DNA from: a candidate division WOR-1 bacterium RIFOXYB2_FULL_37_13
GTDB taxonomy: Bacteria; Margulisbacteria; WOR-1; XYC2-FULL-46-14; XYC2-FULL-37-10
DNA: 49,592 bases
Reading direction: 5' to 3'
Assembly (NCBI GenBank): GCA_001771535.1
Contig: MEUB01000033.1
Coordinates: forward strand, 1-49,592
Below the pieces are notes generated by a model. It saw only the letters and a list, made by a program, of their open reading frames with translations, was not told the origin of the DNA and ran no database searches. This document shows, one piece after another, positions 40,211 to 49,186 of this stretch (position 1 is its first letter; the number at the start of each line of letters is the position of its first letter). A program made the position numbers and the translations under genes.

Positions 40211-42310
40211 CTAACTGTTTACTGTTGCTGTTCGGTGCCTTTCTTTCAATTCCCCCGTTTTCCCCTTATTCCACCCCTGTATTCTCGAATAATATCCTGT
40301 TATCCTTGTAATTCCTTCAATGTTTGGAGATGAACAGCTTGGACAATGGTCTTTTAGTCCCCTTGAGGTCTTTCCGCAATCGTTGCATGCCGTAAACTCC
40401 GGGGAAAAAGCAATTTGGCTGTTTTGAGTTTCGCGGAATGTTTTTACAATAAAGTTGGCAATGGACTCGGAGTTGGGTTTGCTTTCGCCAAGCCAGATAT
40501 GGGTCAGCGCCCCCGCGTCAATAAGAGGATGAAATAATCCTTCGAGCTTTACTTTGTCGATAGGATTCTGCTGTAAAGATATATTGAAATACGTAGAATT
40601 TGAATAATATATCTCCCCTGATTCCTTTAGCCCTTTTACAACCCTATGGGCCTCTTTTGGAAAATGTTTAATATCGAGTTTTGCAAACCGATATGCGGTT
40701 GATTCGGCGGGTGTCTGTTCCAAAACAAAATGCATCCCATACTCAGTTGAAAGTTCTTCGCATTTTATTTTCATGTGAGAAATTATCTTAAGTCCAAGTT
40801 TTAAGGCCTCTTTGTCTTCATGCAGTTCTTTTCCCATATGATATTCAACCATTTCGTTTAACCCTAAAATGCCGATCAGATGCGTAACTCTGCGCATCCT
40901 CAAATATTTTTCGCCGTCCCTGTTTATCGCGAGCATAGACAATGGGCCGTCAGCGCCTTCGTTTAAAAGCGATTCAATAAAGGCTCTCTTTTGTTTGTGT
41001 GCCTTTGCGCAAAGTGCTATCTGTTTACTTATAAGATCAAAAAGCGTGTCTGTATCTCCGTTTGATCTGTAAGCAATCCTTGGAAGATTGAGAGTCGTAT
41101 TTTGAATCGCAGAATACCTCATTCTCCAAGGCTCCTTCGCGTCGTCCAAATCAGACTTTTCAAGTTTAAATGAAAGTCTGCAGCATTCGGATATCTTTGC
41201 TGTTTCTCCTCTGTCAAAAACAAAATAAGTGTTCCCTTTTTCAGCCGCAACTTCGGAAATAAGTCTTAAAAAATTATCGTGCCCCTCCTCCGTGAAAAAC
41301 TTTTCTGTTATGTGTACAAGCGGTTTTGGAAAGAAAAACGGCCTCCCTGCGGCATCTCCCTCCTTATAAACTTCAAACATTGCCTTTGCGAAAATTTGCG
41401 CTTCTTTCTTGTACTCCTTGTATTTTTTCCCTGTGTATCGTCCTTGATGCCCTATAGCGTCAGTCTCTTCAAAATGTTTTGGAACTTCATAATAAATGTT
41501 TAGATCTGAAAAAAGCCCCTGTCCTCCCTGTGAAATAGCAATTGTCGCAAAATCTGTTATAAGTTTTTTTGCCAGTTTTTTTATTGCTGCAGAATCCAAG
41601 CCGACAAGATATGGGGCAATAAATAAATTAACCGCATCCCATCCGATTGCTCCGGCAAAATGGCCATGAAGAGCCACAGAAAAATGCACCAGTTGTGAAA
41701 TAAGCTCTTCCGCGTCTTCGGGTGGGGCAAAAGTAAAATTGGCATCAGGCAGGTTTAACCCAAATTTTTTTATGTATTCAACAGATTGACCCGAACAATA
41801 CGGCCTGTCGACAAAACCCAAATCGTGAAGATGGATATCTCCAATCATGTGCGCGTCTGCTACATCAGGCGAAAAAACATTGAGCAGAGCAAATTCCTTT
41901 TTGATGTTTTCTGCAAGAGTTAAATTGGTAGCTCCGGGAGAGTGGGACGTATTGGCATTTTCCTTGTTTTTGTGGAAGATTATTTTCTTTACATCATATA
42001 CTGGCGACCCCAACCTTGTGTGCTTTCTTCTGGCATCTTCAAACCCGTATTCCAGGAGCTTTATGTCTACAAGTTCGCGGATAAGAGGTGCTGTTATGTT
42101 TTTCAACTCCAAACTTTCAATCTGTTTTTCAACTTCTACCCCAATTATGTTTGCAATCGCGGCTTTTATGCCTGTTTCACGTACAAGTGCTTCAACAATC
42201 TTTTGCCTGTCCCATCCGGAAATATCATCTGCGGATGTCCTAACAAAGACCGAAAGATCGGTTGCTTCTTCTTTTGCTATAGACTGCCTTTCAAGTGTCT
42301 CTGTTGTCAT
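40211..42310 (-). CDS. nrdD: Anaerobic ribonucleoside-triphosphate reductase, second copy
   Basis: 699 residues, class III (glycyl radical) ribonucleotide reductase. N-terminal ATP-cone (about residues 15-110), then the barrel domain with PYCSGQS, ECCRLSF (thiyl cysteine region with two adjacent cysteines), and the C-terminal zinc site C642/C645/C656/C659 in CNDCGK...CPSC, followed by RITGYY with glycyl radical G672. Starts 4 bp after its paralog stops, with GGAGGTG reading into the end of the upstream gene. All catalytic elements are present, so it should be active. The activating enzyme NrdG is not in the window. Confidence 0.93.
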   Translation of the reverse strand: MTTETLERQSIAKEEATDLSVFVRTSADDISGWDRQKIVEALVRETGIKAAIANIIGVEVEKQIESLELKNITAPLIRELVDIKLLEYGFEDARRKHTRLGSPVYDVKKIIFHKNKENANTSHSPGATNLTLAENIKKEFALLNVFSPDVADAHMIGDIHLHDLGFVDRPYCSGQSVEYIKKFGLNLPDANFTFAPPEDAEELISQLVHFSVALHGHFAGAIGWDAVNLFIAPYLVGLDSAAIKKLAKKLITDFATIAISQGGQGLFSDLNIYYEVPKHFEETDAIGHQGRYTGKKYKEYKKEAQIFAKAMFEVYKEGDAAGRPFFFPKPLVHITEKFFTEEGHDNFLRLISEVAAEKGNTYFVFDRGETAKISECCRLSFKLEKSDLDDAKEPWRMRYSAIQNTTLNLPRIAYRSNGDTDTLFDLISKQIALCAKAHKQKRAFIESLLNEGADGPLSMLAINRDGEKYLRMRRVTHLIGILGLNEMVEYHMGKELHEDKEALKLGLKIISHMKIKCEELSTEYGMHFVLEQTPAESTAYRFAKLDIKHFPKEAHRVVKGLKESGEIYYSNSTYFNISLQQNPIDKVKLEGLFHPLIDAGALTHIWLGESKPNSESIANFIVKTFRETQNSQIAFSPEFTACNDCGKTSRGLKDHCPSCSSPNIEGITRITGYYSRIQGWNKGKTGELKERHRTATVNS

Positions 42311-42314
42311 TTTT

Positions 42315-44447
42315 TTACACCTCCACGCGATGACGTGCTTTTAGCTCTCCCTTTTTCCCTTTGTTCCATCCAGTGATCTTTGAGAAATATCCTGTGATTC
42401 TTGTTATTCCATCGATATTCTCCGAACTGCACGAAGGGCAATTATCCTTTAATCCGCGCGCGATTTTTCCGCAATCGTTGCATGATGTGAATTCAGGAGA
42501 AAAAGCAATCTGGCTGTTTTGAGTTTCTCGCATCGTCTTTGTTACAAAATTTGCGATACTTGCTGGATTTGGCTTGCTTTCCCCCAGCCAAACGTGGGTT
42601 AAAGCTCCCGCGTCTATTAAAGGATGGAATAAACCTTCCTGCTTTACCTTATCAACAGGATTTTGTTGATATGAAACATTAAAATATGTCGAATTGGTGT
42701 AATAAATTTCTTTTGTGCTAAAGAATCCTTTTACAACTGTACTTGCCTGATTAAAGAAATGTTCTAAATCCAGTTTAGCAAAACGATAAGCAGTTGATTC
42801 TGCCGGAGTCTGCTCCAACACAAAATGTATTCCGTATTTTTTCGACATCTCATCGCATTTTAATTTCATATAAGAAATAACTTTTAGTCCAAATTTCAAG
42901 GCTTCTTTGCTTTCATGCAATTCTTTTCCAAAATGATATTGAACCATTTCATTTAAACCCAAAATCCCCATAAGATAAGAGACCCTGAACATTCGCAGAT
43001 ATGGCTGCCCGTCTCTTTTCATTGCAAGCATGGATAACGGCCCATTTTGTCCCAGAGATAAAATTTCTTCTATGAATTTCTTTTTTTGCACATGGGCATT
43101 TGCCGCCATTTCCAGCATTTGATCAAGAAGTTCAAATAACTTTTCAGTAGATCCTTCTGCTCGGAAGGCAAGCCTTGGCAGGTTTACTGTTACGTTTTGA
43201 AGCGCGGAATATCTCATTCTCCATGGTTCTTTGGCATCGTCCAAATCCGACTGTTCCAGTTTAAATGAGAGTCTGCAGCATTCGGATATTTTTGCGGTTT
43301 CACCGCGATCGAATACAAAGTAGGTATTTCCCATCTCTGTCGCGACTTCTGATATGTGGTGTAAAAATTTTTCATGCCCTTCTGTCTTGAAAAACTTTTC
43401 CGTCATGTGAACAAGAGGTTTTGGGAAGAAAAAAGGCCTTCCAGATCCGTCTCCTTCTTTATATACATCAAAAAGTGCCCATACAAAACGCTGTGCCTCC
43501 TTTTCATACTCGCCGTATTTTTTTCCTGTATATTTTCCTCCGGGACCTATGGCTTCCACATTTTCAAAATGTTTTGGAACCTCCCAGTATAGGTTGATAT
43601 CGGAAAAGATTGCCTGTCCGCCGCGAGCAACGGCCTGTTGGCTGTATTCATATATCATCATTTGCGCGATTTGATAAATTTCTTTATCTGATCTTCCCTC
43701 CAGAAATGGGGCAAAGAAAAGGTTTACAGCATCCCATCCTATTGCTCCCGCGAAAACGCCTTGAAGAGCCGCGGAAAATTTTACCATTTGCGCAAGAAGA
43801 ACTTCCGCGTGTTTTGCGGGCTTGGCAATGCTCAACGCGTTTGGGAGATCAAGTCCGAACTTTTTGACGTATTCGACCGATTGTCCCGAGCAATAAGGCC
43901 TGTCAATAAAGCCTAAATCATGCAGATGAAGGTCTCCTCTCATGTGGGCGTCGCCTATGTCCTGTGAGAAAACATGAAGAAGCGCCAACTCTTTTTTTAT
44001 GCTTTCGGCAAGGCTGAGGTTTGTAGCTTCGGGTCCATGAGGGACGTTTGCATTTTCCTTGTTTGGAGCAAAGACTATCTGTTTCACATCATACAAAGGG
44101 AGCCCAAGCCGAGTGTGCTTGCGTCGAGCCTCCTCCAGCCCATATTCCAAAAGTTTTACATCGACAAGTTCGCGGATGAGCGGGGCTGTTATTGTTTTAA
44201 TCCGCAGGCTTGAAATTTGACGTTCAACTTCGTGTCCTATAATTTCTGCTATGTCGCGGCTTAGCTCTGTTTCCCTTATAAGCGCGTCTATTATTTTTTC
44301 CCTGTTCCATCCTACAATATCTTCCCCTGATGTCCTTACAAACAAAGCCAAATCGGTGGCATCATCATTTCTGTTCTTTTGATAATCAAGCATTTCCTCT
44401 TCTTTTTGGCTCAATTCTTTTTTTTCTGTTGTTAGTACCAGATTCAT
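42315..44447 (-). CDS. nrdD: Anaerobic ribonucleoside-triphosphate reductase, first copy
   Basis: 710 residues, closely related to the downstream copy over its whole length. ATP-cone near residues 28-125, PYCSGQS, ECCRLSF, the four-cysteine zinc site (C656, C659, C670, C673) and RITGYF with glycyl radical G686. A GGAGGG site precedes the ATG, and the gene overlaps nrdR by 4 bp. The two copies differ at many scattered positions in the ATP-cone and barrel, so the duplication is not recent. They may form homodimers with different regulation, or a heterodimer. Confidence 0.94.
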   Translation of the reverse strand: MNLVLTTEKKELSQKEEEMLDYQKNRNDDATDLALFVRTSGEDIVGWNREKIIDALIRETELSRDIAEIIGHEVERQISSLRIKTITAPLIRELVDVKLLEYGLEEARRKHTRLGLPLYDVKQIVFAPNKENANVPHGPEATNLSLAESIKKELALLHVFSQDIGDAHMRGDLHLHDLGFIDRPYCSGQSVEYVKKFGLDLPNALSIAKPAKHAEVLLAQMVKFSAALQGVFAGAIGWDAVNLFFAPFLEGRSDKEIYQIAQMMIYEYSQQAVARGGQAIFSDINLYWEVPKHFENVEAIGPGGKYTGKKYGEYEKEAQRFVWALFDVYKEGDGSGRPFFFPKPLVHMTEKFFKTEGHEKFLHHISEVATEMGNTYFVFDRGETAKISECCRLSFKLEQSDLDDAKEPWRMRYSALQNVTVNLPRLAFRAEGSTEKLFELLDQMLEMAANAHVQKKKFIEEILSLGQNGPLSMLAMKRDGQPYLRMFRVSYLMGILGLNEMVQYHFGKELHESKEALKFGLKVISYMKLKCDEMSKKYGIHFVLEQTPAESTAYRFAKLDLEHFFNQASTVVKGFFSTKEIYYTNSTYFNVSYQQNPVDKVKQEGLFHPLIDAGALTHVWLGESKPNPASIANFVTKTMRETQNSQIAFSPEFTSCNDCGKIARGLKDNCPSCSSENIDGITRITGYFSKITGWNKGKKGELKARHRVEV

Positions 44448-44893
44448 AATTTTTCCCTCCTTATAAACTTTACAAACTCTGCGACATTCTTAAACTGCCT
44501 GTAAACCGATGCGAATCTGATATATGCCGCCTGGTCGAGACTTCCAAGCTTTGCAAGTGTTATTTCTCCAATTTTTGAGCTTGAGACGATTCGCCCTTTT
44601 TCATGCTGGAGCTCTTCTTCAACTTCGCTTACCATCTTTTCTATGCGATCCATGTTTATCGGCCGCTTATGGCAGGCTCTAAGGACTCCGGAAAGCAGCT
44701 TTTCCCTGTTATACGATTCTTTGTGTCCGTTCCGTTTTATTACCCATAACGGCTTTTCTTCTATGCGCTCGTAAGAAGTAAATCGGCGTTTACATGAGAG
44801 GCATTCTCTTCTTCTTCTGATTGACTGTCCGTTCTCTGTAATGCGAGATTCAAGTACTTTATCATTCTCTTTTTCGCAGAAAGGACATTTCAT
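44444..44893 (-). CDS. nrdR: Transcriptional repressor NrdR
   Basis: 149 residues. Zinc ribbon CPFCEKENDKVLESR ... ECLSCKRRFTSYE at the N-terminus, and an ATP-cone (WVIKRNGHKESYNREKLL) sensing dATP/ATP. It represses ribonucleotide reductase genes. A start nine codons earlier (44920) is possible in frame, but MKCPFC is the family N-terminus and the -10 box would fall at the longer start. AGAGG lies ~12 nt upstream of the ATG. As first gene of the nrdR-nrdD-nrdD-redoxin operon it probably controls its own operon. Confidence 0.94.
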   Translation of the reverse strand: MKCPFCEKENDKVLESRITENGQSIRRRRECLSCKRRFTSYERIEEKPLWVIKRNGHKESYNREKLLSGVLRACHKRPINMDRIEKMVSEVEEELQHEKGRIVSSSKIGEITLAKLGSLDQAAYIRFASVYRQFKNVAEFVKFIRREKL

Positions 44894-44922
44894 GCTTATC
44901 GCTACCTCTAGTGAGCTCAACT

Positions 44923-44951
44923 AGGATATCCTACTACATGTGTGGTGTCAA
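44923..44951 (-). promoter_or_regulatory. Promoter of the nrdR-nrdD operon
   Basis: On the minus strand a perfect TTGACA (44946-44951) and TATCCT (44923-44928) are separated by 17 nt, about 30 nt upstream of the nrdR ATG. This is the best canonical two-box promoter in the window. Confidence 0.68.
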
Positions 44952-44964
44952 CCGCTAGATGTAG
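44934..44964. promoter_or_regulatory. Inverted repeat overlapping the nrdR promoter, candidate operator
   Basis: CTACAT (44934-44939) and ATGTAG (44959-44964) are inverted and flank the -35 box; the arms are 25 bp apart centre to centre. It does not match the textbook NrdR box (ACACWATATWGTGT) well, so binding by NrdR is inference. Confidence 0.4.
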
Positions 44965-45061
44965 GGGTTTGGCTTTTCTTGTCTCCTAGATTTTGTTGTT
45001 GACATTATTTTATTTTTGGGGTTGCCGGAGAAATTGTTTTGTTATGTGGATGAAAGTTGCG

Positions 45062-45090
45062 TTGTATAAGGGAAAAAACTCCCTTATAAT
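45062..45090 (+). promoter_or_regulatory. Promoter with a 9-bp perfect inverted repeat (candidate operator)
   Basis: TATAAGGGA (45065-45073) and TCCCTTATA (45080-45088) form a perfect hairpin/operator around AAAAAC. A TATAAT (45085-45090) is built into the right arm and TTGTAT (45062-45067) lies 17 nt upstream. The palindrome therefore covers spacer and -10 box, the classic place for a repressor. The gene downstream is the unknown 301-residue protein. The remaining gap (44994-45150) shows nothing else clear. Confidence 0.5.
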
Positions 45091-45177
45091 TTACGCTACA
45101 ATCTGACATATAGCTTGTAATATTTTTTTATTGCTCTTATTGAAATTTTTTTGATTTTATTCAGACACTTAAATAAG

Positions 45178-46083
45178 ATGCTGCACTTATTTAATAACAG
45201 AAAAATACGAAGTTTTGAAAGATATCTGTTGCCTGCGCGTTCAATAAAGGGCAGCAGGAGTGCTCAGTCAACGGATAAATTACCAAGAGAAAGAGTATTA
45301 GCTCCTTTGCCTCAAGAGAAGATTTTGGAATGGATTCAAAGTCAAAATCATGACATAAACTTAAGGACTTCAATGAGGGATTCAGAACAGGTTGCATTTG
45401 CTTTGGGTTGGACAGAGTTGAGAGGCTTTACGGATGCGGAGATTTTAACGAGTATTGGGTTTAAGCATAACAGAAGAGGTTTATATCTGCTTAATATTTC
45501 AACATTTTTTCAATATTGGGAAAGAGCAGATGCTATCCCTTTTGGAAGTAGGGAAGATTCTTTTTCTACACCCGCAGATAAATTTGTGATAGCGCTTATG
45601 CGATTGGCTCCTTTAAAATATGTTGTTGAAAAGCCGACTTATCTCCAGGTCTTGGAAATGATGTATCATGCAAAAGGAATTATAAGCTTTGTCGTATCTA
45701 ATGTTATTGAAAAAAAAGAATCAAAACTGCCAAAAAAAACAAAGCCTATATTTTTGCCTTTGTTTGTAGCGGCTCCTTTTCCTAAAGATTTTTTTGGTAT
45801 TGAATCAGACGAAAAGCCTCATCGTAAGGACTTAAATAAAAAAGGACTTGGTGAATGGTTTTTTATTCGTTATGCAATCAATTTAACATCCGCATATTAT
45901 ATTGATTTTTTTAATATAGAAGATGAATCAACAATTATAATTTCCCAACTACAACAGACAGCGCAAAGGTTGTGGCCGGATAATTATGGAACGCAAAGAA
46001 ACTATATCGCGACAGTTTTGAAAAATTTGTGCTTGACCTATGTAATCCCTAAGAAATCAGGGAAATATTGCAATTTGGGTTAA
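45178..46083 (+). CDS. Hypothetical protein, 301 residues
   Basis: No family recognised. The protein is rich in basic and aromatic residues at the N-terminus (NNRKIRSFERYLLPARSIKG), then mixed alpha/beta. There is no signal peptide or membrane helix. A stretch RLAPLKYVVEKPTYLQVLEMMYHAKG and the C-terminal helix QQTAQRLWPDNYGTQRNYIATVLKNL are the most regular parts. An in-frame TTG at 45151 would add nine residues; neither start has a good ribosome site. It is convergent with the radical SAM gene and is preceded by an operator-like palindrome, so its expression may be switched. Confidence 0.5.
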   Translation: MLHLFNNRKIRSFERYLLPARSIKGSRSAQSTDKLPRERVLAPLPQEKILEWIQSQNHDINLRTSMRDSEQVAFALGWTELRGFTDAEILTSIGFKHNRRGLYLLNISTFFQYWERADAIPFGSREDSFSTPADKFVIALMRLAPLKYVVEKPTYLQVLEMMYHAKGIISFVVSNVIEKKESKLPKKTKPIFLPLFVAAPFPKDFFGIESDEKPHRKDLNKKGLGEWFFIRYAINLTSAYYIDFFNIEDESTIIISQLQQTAQRLWPDNYGTQRNYIATVLKNLCLTYVIPKKSGKYCNLG

Positions 46084-46129
46084 GGCTATACCGAAGTATT
46101 AACGCCAATTTTTTTAAATTTTTAGATCC

Positions 46130-49100
46130 TTACATTTGATGTTCAAAAGATATTGGATTATAAGCTGCAGGAGTAACATCTGGAGAATAGGCAGCTATTC
46201 TTGTATGAAGGGCGTTAATAAACAGGCTTTCTCCTGCTAATTGAATATATCGGTCTTTTATTTTATTCATATGAGCTATCATCTCCTCTCTTGTAAGAGG
46301 TCTATTATCCCCAGATGCTAAGAGTTGCTGTTCATATAAACTTTCAGGGGCAAAAACTCCCATGAGTGTTAAATAGCGAGGGAAAACTTTTGCCATCACT
46401 TCAGCTATTCCTTTTGCATGTTCATCAGCATATTTAATACCACCTAATCCGGGCATAACAGTCACAGAAGCAAAAATTTCAGCATTTCTTAAAAAATTTG
46501 CCGCCTCTAAAATTTCAGCTACAGTAAAACCTTTATCAACAAGACCTAAAACAGTATCGTCCCCAGCTTCACATCCCCAATAAACAAGATTTAATCCCTG
46601 ACGCTCTAAACGTCTCAAACCATCTTCCCCATGTCTTATTATTGCCTTGGTTGTGGCATAACTTTCTATTCTCCTTATATCTCCACCTTTGTATCTATTT
46701 ATGTATTCTAAAATTTCAACCAAACGATTTGTTGGCATAATAAAACCATTTCCACCACTCAAAAAAACTCTATTAAAATTATCAGCAAGATCTCTTTTCC
46801 CCATGTATTCTTGAATTAAAGCAAAATGATCTTTAAATCTGCCAAATCTAATTAAAGAAAATTCTTCTTTTTCATATAAACTACAATATGTACATTTACG
46901 CCAATCACAGCCCGTAGATATTTCAAATCTAATTACTTTTTTACCTGATGCACTCGGCGGAGCAAAAGGATAAGCAGAATAAAAATCTCTATCAGAATAA
47001 AGCAACCTAAGATTTAGTGGCAACTGCTTTCCTCTCGGATCATTTACTTGAGCTACAATAGTATCTAAAACTGATGAGCCTATAATCGAGCCTAAATTAT
47101 AAGTTGGACGTTTTCTTTTTAACGCAACAACAGGTTTTAAAAATCCATCTCTAATGCTAGCAATAAATAATTCCAAATATCCAGCTCGCACAAGTTTAAA
47201 TTCGTCACGTCTATCTAAGGGTGAATAATCATATTCCCTTGGATTATAATATCCCCATCGCAACGAAACCTCAAAATCATGGAGATTGACCTCTTTATCA
47301 ATTTGGGGCCATGTGGCTGATGAAAAATCTATTCTATGATCTCTTATCCGTCTAATTGCCAAATTGGTAGCTTTATTATCTTCTAAAAAGTACCCTTCAA
47401 AAAAATAATATCCCCCCTCATACTTTACAATATCTCCACCACTAAACCCAAAATCATCACGAATACAATCAACCCAATATTTACCACCTATTTGAACGCT
47501 TTCCAGCGGATAGACTAAATCAATAGCGGTAAAAGCAAATTCAAATAATGTTAAATCAGGATTTTCTGCAAAAGCATCTATTGCTGAATTAATAAATATT
47601 TTATATTGATCTAAGCTCACAACTGATTCTTTAAGTCTTTCTATTCTTTTAACAAGCTGTTTTCGCTGTTGTTCAAAAAAATCTTCGCTCAATGCGCCAC
47701 CTGAAGTAGCTATCGCATCTTTTATTTTTTCATCCACTTTTCTCAGAAATAGATCAATAATTCCAATCAAAACATCCCTGGTTTTATGAAATCTTTTTAT
47801 TATAAAACCAATAGAAGTTTTTCTTGAAATAGACAACTGACTTGTTAAAGTTTTTTTTAATTTAGCTTCAAATTCATCAAATAAAACATTAAAAGCATTA
47901 AAAACGACATCAACATATTCTGTATTACAAAAAAAATCTGTTCTAAACTCAACCATTTTATTAGGATCTCTAACAAGAGCCACATCCTGGTTAACAATAT
48001 GCCTAAAATCGTATGAATATCCTCTTTCAAAAATTTCACTGACACTATTCAAAACAACCGCAACAACATGTCTTGCGGCTTCTACTGGATTGGAATAACT
48101 ACTCACTAATGTTTCAAAATAAACAGGTTTATTACAAAAAACACATACTGATTGGTCTTCATTTGAGATATCAAAAAGAGGGGCAAGATAATTGGCAACT
48201 TCCTCCATGATGTCATTTAAGATTCGTGACATACTGTCTATAATATTTTCTTCTGGGATGGAAGTTCTTATTTTTAATCCTATCTTAAAACAAATCCCTT
48301 TTATTAACCATGAAAGGGCATTTATTATTATTTTTTCATAATCCAAACAAGCCCTACCCCTCGATATTAAATTAAGTATTTTATCAATTGAGCTTTCAGA
48401 ATAAGTTCCTTTCAAAAATGCCTGAAAATTGCCAAATATTCTGTTATGAGCTGACTCAAGAGCGGCTGGAGAATCACATGAGATTAACTCTCTTTCAAGG
48501 CGATGTCGATCTGCCAGTGGAAAAAGGTTGTTGGTTCTTCTTAAGACATCTGTAATTTCTGCTACTAATAAAGTGGTAACAAATCTATTAAAAACCATCT
48601 CAAGGGGCAAAGGTTCTTGCATCTGCACAGATTCTCTTGCTGAATGTAAGTCTGTAAGTTCTTTTAATCTATCAATTTTTTTGTCTGTTCGATCAACGGA
48701 ATATCCCGTCAAAGGGTTAAACCCATAATCTTTTTCAGGATTGTATTCCCCACGTTTTTTTATTATTCTTAATGTAGACCCAGTTGAGTCGTAATGTATT
48801 ACAGACTTCAGACCTCGATCATTGATTATCCTTCCCCATAATACAATTTGATATTCACTATAATTATTTACATAATTATATGAATATCCTTCAACAAAAA
48901 CTATTTGTTCACACCACAAAGACTTGTGAGAACTATCCGTAACAATATCGCCTGCACGAATACCATGAAAATGTGAGGCAACACAATCTACCTCTAAAGG
49001 TTTAACATTATCTGCAGAAATAACTCTTTTTGAAGGATATTCAAATTTATAGGTGTCACTGGAAGCAACAACAGGCAATACAGTAATAGGACGTGGAGAG

Positions 49101-49171
49101 TAAGATAGGCGCACCAATTTCTCAAAATGAGGAGGTAAAGAACGGTTTGCTATAGACAAGTTTGTTTCCAT
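46130..49171 (-). CDS. Large radical SAM protein with an internally duplicated N-terminal module
   Basis: 1013 residues. The radical SAM domain is C-terminal (about residues 740-1000): FEISTGCDWRKCTYC with C755, C760 and C763 (CX4CX2C rather than CX3CX2C; the 'C-x-W-x-K-C-T-x-C' form is known in some families), then LSGGNGF (GGE-like) and YWGCEAGDDTVLG, VTVMPGLGG. The first ~730 residues are unknown. Two segments resemble each other: residues 72-154 (GDIV ... FVEGYSY ... GEYNPEKDYGFNPL) and 578-652 (GDIV ... FFEGYFL ... GYYNPREYDYSPL). Between them is a mostly helical region with CVFC near residue 345. The reaction is unknown. The upstream partial gene on the same strand may be its partner. 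Confidence 0.72.
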   Translation of the reverse strand: METNLSIANRSLPPHFEKLVRLSYSPRPITVLPVVASSDTYKFEYPSKRVISADNVKPLEVDCVASHFHGIRAGDIVTDSSHKSLWCEQIVFVEGYSYNYVNNYSEYQIVLWGRIINDRGLKSVIHYDSTGSTLRIIKKRGEYNPEKDYGFNPLTGYSVDRTDKKIDRLKELTDLHSARESVQMQEPLPLEMVFNRFVTTLLVAEITDVLRRTNNLFPLADRHRLERELISCDSPAALESAHNRIFGNFQAFLKGTYSESSIDKILNLISRGRACLDYEKIIINALSWLIKGICFKIGLKIRTSIPEENIIDSMSRILNDIMEEVANYLAPLFDISNEDQSVCVFCNKPVYFETLVSSYSNPVEAARHVVAVVLNSVSEIFERGYSYDFRHIVNQDVALVRDPNKMVEFRTDFFCNTEYVDVVFNAFNVLFDEFEAKLKKTLTSQLSISRKTSIGFIIKRFHKTRDVLIGIIDLFLRKVDEKIKDAIATSGGALSEDFFEQQRKQLVKRIERLKESVVSLDQYKIFINSAIDAFAENPDLTLFEFAFTAIDLVYPLESVQIGGKYWVDCIRDDFGFSGGDIVKYEGGYYFFEGYFLEDNKATNLAIRRIRDHRIDFSSATWPQIDKEVNLHDFEVSLRWGYYNPREYDYSPLDRRDEFKLVRAGYLELFIASIRDGFLKPVVALKRKRPTYNLGSIIGSSVLDTIVAQVNDPRGKQLPLNLRLLYSDRDFYSAYPFAPPSASGKKVIRFEISTGCDWRKCTYCSLYEKEEFSLIRFGRFKDHFALIQEYMGKRDLADNFNRVFLSGGNGFIMPTNRLVEILEYINRYKGGDIRRIESYATTKAIIRHGEDGLRRLERQGLNLVYWGCEAGDDTVLGLVDKGFTVAEILEAANFLRNAEIFASVTVMPGLGGIKYADEHAKGIAEVMAKVFPRYLTLMGVFAPESLYEQQLLASGDNRPLTREEMIAHMNKIKDRYIQLAGESLFINALHTRIAAYSPDVTPAAYNPISFEHQM

Positions 49172-49186
49172 ATATAATTTATAAAT

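Noticed and set aside
40869-44213. Plus-strand open frames opposite the two nrdD genes
   Set aside because: They appear at matching places in both copies because of shared sequence, with no coding features of their own.
45013-45018. TTGACA in the gap before the 301-residue gene as a -35 box
   Set aside because: No acceptable -10 sequence lies 16-18 nt downstream; the palindromic promoter further on fits better.
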